A stretch of 64,000 nt of DNA from BP-464 sp963825415 (GTDB taxonomy: Bacteria > Actinomycetota > Thermoleophilia > Solirubrobacterales > Solirubrobacteraceae): positions 62,001-126,000 of the forward strand of contig CAWGTD010000009.1 in the NCBI GenBank assembly GCA_963825415.1, given 5' to 3'. The notes under the pieces were generated by a model. The model saw nothing but the letters and a program-made list of their open reading frames with translations, was not told the DNA's origin and made no database searches. A program made the position numbers and the translations under genes. Below, piece by piece: positions 8,697 through 16,111 of this stretch. The stretch's first letter is position 1; each line of letters starts with the position of its first letter.

Positions 8697-9889
8697 AGCG
8701 CCTCCACCGCCAGCTTGGCCGCCTCGTGCATCGAGGTCTTGCGGTCGGCGTAGCGAACGCCGTAGCGATCGAGGATCTTGAAGCCCTCTTCCTCCCACGC
8801 GCCCGGGATGCGGAAGATCGAGATCTTCTCGGCGGGGTCGAACCCGAGCTCGAGGCAGGCCTTGATGACGCCGCGGGCGACGATGTCGACCCGGGTGTTG
8901 GAGACGATCGACATCATCACGGCGATCTTGTCCACGCCCGGCTTGGAGAGCACGAGCTTGGCCAGGCCGCACGCCTTCTCGACCGACGGGTTGCCGCCGA
9001 TCTCGCAGTAGTTGGCGGGCTTGCCGCCGTACTTGCGCACGGCGTCGAAGAGCGTCAGCGACCCGCCGCCGGCGCCGATCACGAGCCCGAGGTTGCCGTC
9101 GAACTCGGTGACGTTGCCCGCAACGCCGCGGTGGCTCGCGGCGTCGACGGCCTCGCCGGCGAGCTCGAATTCCGTCGGCTCGCGTGCCTGGCGCGTCTCG
9201 TCGTCGCCGACGCCGAGATCGGCGAGCAGTGCCTTGTGGCGGCCGCGGGCCTCGTTCTCCATGTCCATGTGCGCGTCGAGCGCGACGAACGAGCCGTCGG
9301 TGAGCTTGCCCAGCGGGTTGATCTCGGCCAGCGTCATGTCGTTCTCGACGAACAGCCGCGCCAGCTTCGTGACGATCGGCGTGAGCTTGTTGAGGTCCGA
9401 GCCCGTGACACCGGTGGAGGCGATGACCTCCTTGGCCTGGAAGTCCGAGAAGGGCAGGATGTTCGAGAAGTGCCGCCGGCCGACCTTGTCGGGCTGCTCC
9501 TCGGCGACCTGCTCGATGTCGATCCCGCCGACCGGCGAGAAGATGATCACCGGCTGCTTGCGGATCCCGTCCCAGACGACGCCGGCGTAGAACTCCTGCT
9601 CGACCTCCGCCTTGGGGTCGACGAGCACGCCGCGCGGCATGTGGCCGTTGATCTCCAGGCCGAGGACGTCGCGGGCGTGACCGACCGCTTCGTCGGGCGT
9701 GTCCGCGAACTGCACGCCGCCGGCCTTCATCCGCCCACCGGTCAGGACCTGGGACTTGATGACGACCGGGCCGCCGATGCGCTCGGCGATCGGGCGTGCC
9801 TCCTCGGCATCGGTGACGAACCCGAAGTCGGTGACCGGGATGCCCGCCCGCTTGACGATCTCGCGCGCCTCGTACTCGAAGAACCTCAT
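8693..9889 (-). CDS. sucC: succinyl-CoA synthetase beta subunit (ATP-grasp)
   Basis: 398 residues. It begins MRFFEYEAREIVKRAGIPV, a variant of the usual SucC opening. The ATP-grasp domain includes VVIKSQVLTGGRMKAGGV; LAEINPLGKL gives metal ligands; the C-terminal flavodoxin-like domain includes GGNPSVEKACG. The tail (IFRIPGAWEEEGFKIL) differs from the common GTNVEEGK form, so this is a divergent branch and nucleotide or acid specificity is uncertain. First gene of the sucC-sucD-ferredoxin operon. Confidence 0.85.
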   Translation of the reverse strand: MRFFEYEAREIVKRAGIPVTDFGFVTDAEEARPIAERIGGPVVIKSQVLTGGRMKAGGVQFADTPDEAVGHARDVLGLEINGHMPRGVLVDPKAEVEQEFYAGVVWDGIRKQPVIIFSPVGGIDIEQVAEEQPDKVGRRHFSNILPFSDFQAKEVIASTGVTGSDLNKLTPIVTKLARLFVENDMTLAEINPLGKLTDGSFVALDAHMDMENEARGRHKALLADLGVGDDETRQAREPTEFELAGEAVDAASHRGVAGNVTEFDGNLGLVIGAGGGSLTLFDAVRKYGGKPANYCEIGGNPSVEKACGLAKLVLSKPGVDKIAVMMSIVSNTRVDIVARGVIKACLELGFDPAEKISIFRIPGAWEEEGFKILDRYGVRYADRKTSMHEAAKLAVEAL

Positions 9890-9901
9890 CAGCGGCGGCG
9901 G

Positions 9902-9921
9902 AGCCTAGTGGGTCGTAGGCT
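9902..9921. promoter_or_regulatory. inverted-repeat divergent promoter (TAGGCT on both strands)
   Basis: GAGCCTA and TAGGCTC form a perfect 7-bp inverted repeat around 8 bases. Plus strand TAGGCT (9916-9921) is 6 nt before the GTG at 9928; minus strand TAGGCT (9907-9902) is 12 nt before the sucC ATG. Either two -10 elements or an operator. Confidence 0.45.
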
Positions 9922-9927
9922 CCCGCC

Positions 9928-10125
9928 GTGGCTTACGCGGTGCTCGGATTGGTGGTCCTCGTCCCGATCGGGCTGGTCCTGACCAAGTCGGTGGGCGTCG
10001 TCCTGGGCGGCGTGCTGCTGGTGCTGGCTTTCCTCGCGCTGGTCGCGCTCGTCCTGATCACGCCGACCCGCGCGGGGACCCGGTCGTGGAGCGGCCCGGT
10101 GCGCAGGTCCGATAACGACGACTGA
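9928..10125 (+). CDS. small membrane protein, two predicted helices
   Basis: 65 residues. Two hydrophobic stretches (AVLGLVVLVPIGLVL and VVLGGVLLVLAFLALVALVLI) are separated by TKSVG, with a polar tail ending SDNDD. No family recognised. The GTG start is supported by TAGGCT 6 nt upstream. Its 3' end overlaps the convergent glycoside hydrolase gene by 68 bases. Confidence 0.6.
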   Translation: MAYAVLGLVVLVPIGLVLTKSVGVVLGGVLLVLAFLALVALVLITPTRAGTRSWSGPVRRSDNDD

Positions 10126-11530
10126 GCTTGAAGCGCTTGCCGTGGGCGGTGCCGCGGACGACGACTCGCCAGCTGCCGGAGGGGAAGCCGGTGAAGTCGA
10201 TCGTCAGGCGCCGGCCGCGCCCGCCCACCCGCGCGCTGCGGCCGCCGCCGATCGTGACGCGCACGTTGCGCGCGCCTCGGGGCAACGTGATCCTCACCTT
10301 TCGCCGGCTGCTGCACGGCGTTGTCGACGCCGCGTGCGCCGCCGCGCCGTGTTCGCTGACGAGCGCCCGGAACCGCGGGAACGCCGGCTTCTCGGAGTAG
10401 TCGTCGCGCAGCAGCCCGGTGGTGTCGAAGATCCCCGGCGAGCCGGTCCGGTTGTCGCGCAGGTTGAACCAGCGGTAGTCGGTGACGTTGTAAGTGCCGG
10501 CGACACCTGCGGCAGAGCGGACCATGTCCTCCAGCGCGGCGGCCTGGGCGGCGTCGTCCCGTTCGGGGCCCGACTCGAAGCCGTTCTCGGTGATCCAGAT
10601 CGGCACGTCGTCGCCGAGGCCGGCCTTGGGCATGTAGCAGCGCCGCAGCGTCGCCAGCGCGATCACCAGCTCGTTGCCGGGCGAGCTCGTCGGCGCGATG
10701 ACCGGCGGCCAGAACGTCCCCGGGTAGTCGTCGATGCCGACGAACCCGAGCGCGCGGCGAAACGCGTCGCCGCCCTGCGTGCCGAGCGTGTTCCACAGCT
10801 TGGCGTCGGACCCCGGGTTCCAGCGAAACGCGAACGTGAAGCCGAACGGCAGGTCCGGCCGGCCGATCCGGTCGGCTTCGGCGCGCGCGGCCTTGATCCC
10901 CTCGATCAGCGCGTCGACCGCGCCGGCGTAGGCGCCGTCGGAGGTGTTCTCCGAGATGTTGAGGTTGACCTCGTTGGTGATCGTCATCGCCACGACGTGG
11001 GGATCGGGGCCGAAGACGTCGACCACGTGGCGGACGTAGGCGGTCCACTTCTCGATGTCGCCCTCGTCGCCCTCGGCGGGGTGGTAGCGGACCTGCAACT
11101 CGGAGTCGAAGCCGGCCGCGTCGTGGCGAGCGACGATCTCCTGGAAGCGGCGGATGCCCGCTTCGCCGTCGGCCCAGAACAGGCGGTTGACGCGCAGGAC
11201 CATCGCCTTGCCCGGCGGCGTGAACGCGTGCAGTGCCGCGATGTCCTTGGCCTCGTCCAGCGGCACGGCGGCCGATTGGCCGGTGCCGACGCTGCCGGCA
11301 AGCTCGGGATCGATGCCCATGCGCAGCGGCGCCGCGCGGGCCGGCTCGGAGCCGTAGGTGGTGGCCGTGCAGTTCGGGTCGTCGTCGGCCGCGCGCGCGG
11401 GCGCGGCGCCGAGCACGGCCAGAAACGCCGCGGCGAGCGCTACGCCGTGGCGGGCGCGAAGCCGTAGGCCTCGGCCAGCTCCGGATCCTTGCGGGCGAGC
11501 ATCTCCGCGAGGTCCACCATGACCCTGCAT
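10058..11530 (-). CDS. secreted glycoside hydrolase (clan A, TIM-barrel type)
   Basis: About 490 residues. The N-terminus has a basic region, a hydrophobic VALAAAFLAVLGAA core and an ARA-AD cleavage site, so export is likely. The barrel shows TITNEVNLN (acid/base Glu after Asn) and WITENGFES (nucleophile Glu), the pattern of clan GH-A hydrolases such as GH5/GH39. A basic beta-rich C-terminal region (about 90 residues after FRALVSEHG) may bind substrate. The start codon is uncertain: the usable ATGs (11530, 11539) lie inside the preceding malyl-CoA lyase gene. Sugar substrate unknown. Confidence 0.75.
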   Translation of the reverse strand: MQGHGGPRGDARPQGSGAGRGLRLRARHGVALAAAFLAVLGAAPARAADDDPNCTATTYGSEPARAAPLRMGIDPELAGSVGTGQSAAVPLDEAKDIAALHAFTPPGKAMVLRVNRLFWADGEAGIRRFQEIVARHDAAGFDSELQVRYHPAEGDEGDIEKWTAYVRHVVDVFGPDPHVVAMTITNEVNLNISENTSDGAYAGAVDALIEGIKAARAEADRIGRPDLPFGFTFAFRWNPGSDAKLWNTLGTQGGDAFRRALGFVGIDDYPGTFWPPVIAPTSSPGNELVIALATLRRCYMPKAGLGDDVPIWITENGFESGPERDDAAQAAALEDMVRSAAGVAGTYNVTDYRWFNLRDNRTGSPGIFDTTGLLRDDYSEKPAFPRFRALVSEHGAAAHAASTTPCSSRRKVRITLPRGARNVRVTIGGGRSARVGGRGRRLTIDFTGFPSGSWRVVVRGTAHGKRFKLSRRYRTCAPGRSTTGSPRGSA

Positions 11531-12510
11531 TGCTTCCATGTCGCGTCGTCCTGCATCTTCCCATCGATCATGTGGACGCCGCGCCCGTCGGGGATCGCCT
11601 CGATGACCTTGCGGGCGAACTTGACCTCTTCCGGGTCCGGCGAGAAGACCTTCTTGGCGATGTCGATCTGCGCCGGGTGCAGCGACCAGGCGCCGACGCA
11701 GCCGAGCAGGAAGGCCGCGCGGAACTGCGTCTCGCAGCCTTCGACGTCCTTGATGTCGCCGAAGGGGCCGTAGAAGGGCAGCGCGCCGACCGCGGTGCAC
11801 GCGTCGACCATGCGGGCGATCGAGTAGTGCCAGGGGTCCTGCTGGGAGCTGGCGCGCGGCGCGTCGGCATCCTCGGGGTGCGGGTCGTCGATCACCCGGT
11901 AGCCCGGATGGCCGCCGCCCACGCGCGTGGTCTTCATGCGGCGCGAGGCGGCGAGGTCGGCCGGCCCGAAGCTCATGCCCTGGATGCGCGGCGAGGAGGC
12001 CGCGATCTCCTCGAGGTGGATGACGCCCTGGCCGGTCTCGAGGATCGGGTGGAGCAGGATCGGCTTCTCGATGCCCGCCTTGGCCTCGAGCTGGGCCAGC
12101 AGCCGGTCGACGTAGTGGATGTCCCACGGCCCCTCGACCTTGGGGATCATCATCACGTCGAGCCGGTGGCCGATCGCGGTGACGATCTGCGTGATGTCGT
12201 CGAGCACCCACGGCGACTCGAGCGAGTTCACGCGGGTCCAGAGCTGCGTGTCGCCGAGCTCGATCTCGCTTCCCACCCGGATCAGGCCCTCGCGCGCGGC
12301 CTCCTTGCGGTCGACGGGGATCGCGTCCTCGAGGTTGCCGAGCAGGATGTCGACCGTCGGCGCGATGTCGGGCACCTTGGCGACCATCTTCTCGTTGGAG
12401 AAGTCCAGGAAATGGATCATCCGCGAGGGCAGGAACGGGATCTCCCGGACCGGCTCGGGCGCTTCGATCGCAAGCGGCTTGAAGAAGTCTCTCGGGCTCC
12501 GCATCGCCAC
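11440..12510 (-). CDS. mcl: L-malyl-CoA / beta-methylmalyl-CoA lyase
   Basis: HpcH/HpaI-like (CitE) fold, 356 residues. The sequence follows Mcl1 of the ethylmalonyl-CoA and 3-hydroxypropionate cycles closely: GNLEDAIP, MIPKVEGPWDIH (metal-binding Glu), GFG-like MSFGPADLAASR, TTRVGGGHPGY and MIDGKMQDDATW. Reactions: malyl-CoA to acetyl-CoA + glyoxylate, and beta-methylmalyl-CoA to propionyl-CoA + glyoxylate. GTG 12510 or ATG 12504 may be the start; the ATG lies 9 nt after TAGGGT. The stop is inside the start region of the glycoside hydrolase. Confidence 0.9.
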   Translation of the reverse strand: MAMRSPRDFFKPLAIEAPEPVREIPFLPSRMIHFLDFSNEKMVAKVPDIAPTVDILLGNLEDAIPVDRKEAAREGLIRVGSEIELGDTQLWTRVNSLESPWVLDDITQIVTAIGHRLDVMMIPKVEGPWDIHYVDRLLAQLEAKAGIEKPILLHPILETGQGVIHLEEIAASSPRIQGMSFGPADLAASRRMKTTRVGGGHPGYRVIDDPHPEDADAPRASSQQDPWHYSIARMVDACTAVGALPFYGPFGDIKDVEGCETQFRAAFLLGCVGAWSLHPAQIDIAKKVFSPDPEEVKFARKVIEAIPDGRGVHMIDGKMQDDATWKQCRVMVDLAEMLARKDPELAEAYGFAPATA

Positions 12511-12553
12511 CGAACCCTACCGCCGGGCTCCACACCCCTCGCCGCCCCGAGCG

Positions 12554-12603
12554 CGTCGAGTGGACGCTTCGAGTCGATATCGCGACTCAACTGCCACTCG
12601 ACG
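12554..12603. repeat. palindromic repeat, copy A, 3' of the DUF559 remnant
   Basis: Outer arms CGTCGAGTGG (12554-12563) and CCACTCGACG (12594-12603) are perfect inverted repeats; an inner pair GAGTCG/CGACTC (12571-12576, 12583-12588) forms a nested stem. Copy B at 13506-13558 matches it at roughly 80 percent in direct orientation. Confidence 0.65.
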
Positions 12604-13500
12604 TTCGAAGGCGAGTGAGGAGCTCGGCGACATGAGGTCCGGACGCTCGGCGAGATCCTCCTCGGGGAAGCGGAGGACGTCCAGCCAGCGAGCTGGAGCG
12701 CGCGGTCCTTGTGACGATCGCGGCGTCTCTTGGGGTGGGTGGCGTGGTAGCGGTTGGTATCAGTTTCGACGACGACACGCGTGGCTCCGGCCAGTGGAAG
12801 TCGACCTCGACGAGTGTGCCGTCGAGGAGCGGCGACGTGATGGTTGACCAGGGGATCAGGGAACCCGGCTCGGCGGCATATCGCGAGCATCGCCTCCTCC
12901 AATCCGCTGCGGGTCTGCGTCGTGCCGGGCTTGAAGTCAGCGAGGACCGAGCGGAGCAGCCGCACATCCGCGCGGCCGCGCGATCGGAGTCGAGCACCGA
13001 ATCGGATCGCGGCGAGATCGAAGACCTCGCGGACCACCGCCTCCTCGATGAGCTTCTCCATCGTCCGGCGGCGGCTGATCGCGGCCATGTCGACGATCGA
13101 CCCTGCGCGACCGGGGTGCACGGGATGCCGTCGACCAGCTCGGGTTCGATCGGTTGCAATCCGGTGCAGCGCGATGCCCGGGCATCGGGGCCGCCGCTCG
13201 GTACGGGCACCGATACGGCCGGGCGTCCCGGGCTCCAAGCGATCAGCTCGTGCAACCTCGCGGCAGGTCGGTGACTCAGCGCGGCTCCTTCGCCGGCAGC
13301 AAGGACCGCACCCATCCACCTCCCTCGCTGCGTCAACGAGCCATGGCCGACCATGAAGACGCCGCGGTGAAGCGGGCTGCAGCCGGCCGGCTCGCAAGCC
13401 ACCGTCGATCGTGTCGTGTGAGGCACGCCAACGCTCCATCAACTGCCCCCGCGCGACCACGCCATGCTGCTGCCGTCGCCAGCGCCCAACACCTCCGTCC
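12604..13500 (-). pseudogene. DUF559 / AbiEi-like domain protein remnant
   Basis: Pieces of one protein appear in successive frames: RQQHGVVARGQLMERW, then LTQRGRWMGAVLAAGEGAAL and SHRPAARLH, then IVDMAAISRRRTMEKLIEEAVV, then TLVEVDFHWPE and RVVVETDTNRYH. That is the layout of actinobacterial proteins with an AbiEi-like N-terminus and a DUF559 PD-(D/E)XK-type nuclease C-terminus (Asp in VDFHWPE, Glu in VVVETD). At least four frame changes, of both signs, occur in 0.9 kb, so this gene is dead rather than mis-sequenced once. It is bracketed by two copies of a palindromic repeat. Confidence 0.7.
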
Positions 13501-13505
13501 CCCAG

Positions 13506-13558
13506 GCGTCGAGTGCGACGGTTCGAGTCGGATAGCGGCGTCAACTGCCCACTCGATG
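13506..13558. repeat. palindromic repeat, copy B, 5' of the DUF559 remnant
   Basis: CGTCGAGTG (13507-13515) and CACTCGATG (13550-13558) form the outer arms with one G.T pair; TTCGAGTCG and TCAACTG segments match copy A. Copies are 953 bases apart with the DUF559 remnant between them. Confidence 0.6.
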
Positions 13559-13641
13559 TCGGGCGGGAGGGGTGCATGGGGGGACGAGGGCGTCGGGGCG
13601 CCGACTCTCGCCCCGGACGGGCTCGTAGGCTTGTGGCCAAC

Positions 13642-14202
13642 ATGAGCGACGACTTCAGCACCGACCAGCGCGAGCGCGAGGCCTCAGGCGCCCACTCCTA
13701 CGGGCGCTACCTCGAGGAGTTCGAGGAGGGCGCGGTCTACAAGCACTGGCCGGCGAAGACCGTGACCGAGGCGGACGACCACCTCTTCTGCCTGATCACG
13801 ATGAACCACCACCCGCTGCACATCAACGACATCTACGCCCAGAACAGCCAGCAGGGCCGCAACGTCGTCGTCGGCCCGCTGGTCTACTCGCTCGCGCTGG
13901 GCATGAGCGTCTCCGACGTCAGCGGCAAGGCGATCGCCAACCTGGCCACCGAGGAGCTTTCGCATCCGGCGCCCGTCTTCCATGGCGACACGTTGTTCGT
14001 GGAGTCCGAAGTTCTGGAAAAGCGCGAGTCGCGCTCGAAGCCCGACCGGGGCACGGTGAAGGTCCACACCCGGGTCTTCAATCAGGACGGCACGCTGGTC
14101 GCCGAGTTCAAGCGTCTGGTGCTCGTCCCGCGCCGCGAGCCGGGCGAAACCGCTGGAAATGGGGACGACGGCGGCCCCGGCGGGGCACCAAGCGGCGACT
14201 AA
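13642..14202 (+). CDS. MaoC-family hydratase, probable mesaconyl-CoA hydratase
   Basis: 186 residues, one hot-dog domain. The hydratase signature is present as VTEADDHLFCLITMNHHPLHIN, with Asp and His at the usual catalytic spacing, followed by GPLVYSLALGMSVSD. Single-domain MaoC proteins of this type occur next to ccr/mcl genes in actinobacteria and are thought to hydrate mesaconyl-CoA to beta-methylmalyl-CoA; the two-domain proteobacterial enzyme is longer. Malyl-CoA lyase lies 1.1 kb away on the other strand, which supports that role. A Gly/Asp-rich tail of 20 residues is probably disordered. TAGGCT ends 10 nt before the ATG. Confidence 0.75.
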   Translation: MSDDFSTDQREREASGAHSYGRYLEEFEEGAVYKHWPAKTVTEADDHLFCLITMNHHPLHINDIYAQNSQQGRNVVVGPLVYSLALGMSVSDVSGKAIANLATEELSHPAPVFHGDTLFVESEVLEKRESRSKPDRGTVKVHTRVFNQDGTLVAEFKRLVLVPRREPGETAGNGDDGGPGGAPSGD

Positions 14203-14293
14203 TCACGCGCGGTCCGAGTAGGCTGAGGGCTCTCTGGGGTGGTCGTCGTTCGGCCGCCCCTGTCGACTTTCCGCCGTCAAGGAGCATCTGGAA

Positions 14294-16111
14294 ATGGCCA
14301 CCGACACGTCCGCGCCGACCCGCAACGAGAAGCTGCTCGCCTGGGTCGACGAGATCGCCCAGCTGACCCAGCCGGAGGAGGTGCAGTGGTGCGACGGCTC
14401 CGCCGAGGAGTACGACCGGATGGCGCAGATGCTCGTCGACGCCGGCACCTTCCGGCGCCTCGACGAGGCCAAGCGCCCCAACAGCTACCTGGCCTGGTCG
14501 GACCCCAGCGACGTCGCCCGGGTCGAGGATCGCACCTACATCTGTTCCGAGCGCGAGGACGACGCGGGGCCGACGAACAACTGGCGCGAGCCGCAGGAGA
14601 TGCGCACGGAGCTCGACGGGCTGTTCCGCGGCGCGATGCGCGGGCGGACCATGTACGTCGTCCCGTTCTCGATGGGCCCGCTGGGCTCCGACAAGTCCGA
14701 GATCGGCGTGCAGCTGACCGACTCGCCCTACGTCGTCTGCAACATGCGGATCATGACCCGGATGGGGGCGCAGGCGCTCGAGGTGCTCGGATCGGATGGG
14801 GGGTTCATCCCGTGTCTGCACTCGATCGGCGCGCCGCTCGACGAGGGCGTGGCCGACGTGCCGTGGCCCACCAACGCCGAGACGAAGTACATCGTCCATT
14901 TCCCCGAGACCCGCGAGATCTGGTCCTACGGCTCGGGCTACGGCGGCAACGCGCTGCTGGGCAAGAAGTGCCTGGCGCTGCGGATCGCGTCGGTCAAGGC
15001 CCGCGACGAGGGCTGGATGGCCGAGCACATGCTGATCCTCAAGCTGACCTCGCCGGAGGGCAAGGTCAAGTACCTCGGCGGCGCGTTCCCCAGCGCGTGC
15101 GGCAAGACCAACCTGTCGATGCTGATCCCGACGGTCGAGGGCTGGCAGGTCGAGACGGTCGGCGACGACATCGCCTGGATGAAGTTCGGCGAGGACGGCC
15201 GCCTCTACGCGGTCAACCCCGAGGCCGGGCTGTTCGGCGTCGCGCCGGGCACGAGCGCGAAGACCAACCCCAACGCGCTGGCCATGGTCGGCCACGACAC
15301 GATCTTCACCAACTGCGCGCTGACCGACGAAGGCGACGTCTGGTGGGAGGGAATGACCGACCACCCGCCGGCCCACGCGCTGGACTGGAAGGGCCGCGAC
15401 TGGACGCCGGACTCCGAGGACCCGGCCGCGCATCCCAACGCGCGCTTCACGGTCGCCCTGGCCCAGGCGCCGTCGGTGGCGCCGGAGTGGGAGGACCCGG
15501 CCGGTGTGCCGATCGACGCCTTCCTCTTCGGCGGGCGCCGCGCGAGCGTCGTGCCACTAGTGCGCGAGGCCTTCGACTGGGAGCACGGCGTGTTCCTCGG
15601 CGCGACGATGAGCTCGGAGATGACCGCCGCCGCGTTCGGCGCGGTCGGCCAGCTGCGCTTCGACCCGTTCGCGATGTTGCCGTTCTGCGGCTACAACATG
15701 GCCGACTACTTCGCCCACTGGCTCGAGATCGGCCGGCAACAGGGAGCCCAGTTGCCGCGGATCTTCTACGTCAACTGGTTCCGCAAGGACGCCGACGGCA
15801 AGTTCATGTGGCCGGGCTTCGGCGACAACAGCCGCGTGCTCGAGTGGGTCTTCAGGCGCTGTGACGGCCAGGCCGATGCCGTCGAGACGCCGATCGGCAA
15901 CGTGCCCGCGGAGGGCGCGCTGAACACCGAGGGGCTCGAGCTGTCCGACGAGACGCTCCGCGAGCTGCTCAATCCGGACCTCTCGGCGCTCGGCCAGGAG
16001 CTGCCGCAGGTGCGCGAGCACCTCGACCGCTTCGGGGATCGTCTGCCGGCACCGCTGCGCTCGCAGCTCGAGGCGCTCGAGCAGCGGCTGGCGACCGGCT
16101 CGTCCAGCTAG
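14294..16111 (+). CDS. pckG: phosphoenolpyruvate carboxykinase (GTP)
   Basis: 605 residues, the normal length for the GTP-dependent family. The kinase P-loop ACGKTN is at residues 268-273 within GGAFPSACGKTNLSML; MGPLGSDKSEIGVQLTDS and the SPEGKVKYLGG region match PckG. Reaction: oxaloacetate + GTP to PEP + GDP + CO2, linking the C4 products of acyl-CoA assimilation to gluconeogenesis. It has an AAGGAG ribosome-binding site and a likely promoter hexamer TAGGCT at 14217, giving a leader of about 65 nt, unlike many neighbours. The stop overlaps the convergent gene by 4 bases at CTAG. Confidence 0.95.
   Translation: MATDTSAPTRNEKLLAWVDEIAQLTQPEEVQWCDGSAEEYDRMAQMLVDAGTFRRLDEAKRPNSYLAWSDPSDVARVEDRTYICSEREDDAGPTNNWREPQEMRTELDGLFRGAMRGRTMYVVPFSMGPLGSDKSEIGVQLTDSPYVVCNMRIMTRMGAQALEVLGSDGGFIPCLHSIGAPLDEGVADVPWPTNAETKYIVHFPETREIWSYGSGYGGNALLGKKCLALRIASVKARDEGWMAEHMLILKLTSPEGKVKYLGGAFPSACGKTNLSMLIPTVEGWQVETVGDDIAWMKFGEDGRLYAVNPEAGLFGVAPGTSAKTNPNALAMVGHDTIFTNCALTDEGDVWWEGMTDHPPAHALDWKGRDWTPDSEDPAAHPNARFTVALAQAPSVAPEWEDPAGVPIDAFLFGGRRASVVPLVREAFDWEHGVFLGATMSSEMTAAAFGAVGQLRFDPFAMLPFCGYNMADYFAHWLEIGRQQGAQLPRIFYVNWFRKDADGKFMWPGFGDNSRVLEWVFRRCDGQADAVETPIGNVPAEGALNTEGLELSDETLRELLNPDLSALGQELPQVREHLDRFGDRLPAPLRSQLEALEQRLATGSSS

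Noticed and set aside
10058..12535. An 825-codon frame joining malyl-CoA lyase region to the glycoside hydrolase
   Set aside because: The upper third is a shadow of malyl-CoA lyase; the true secreted enzyme starts near its signal peptide.
13521..13535. GGTTCGAGTC resembling a tRNA T-loop
   Set aside because: No acceptor or anticodon stem fits around it; it belongs to the palindromic repeat.
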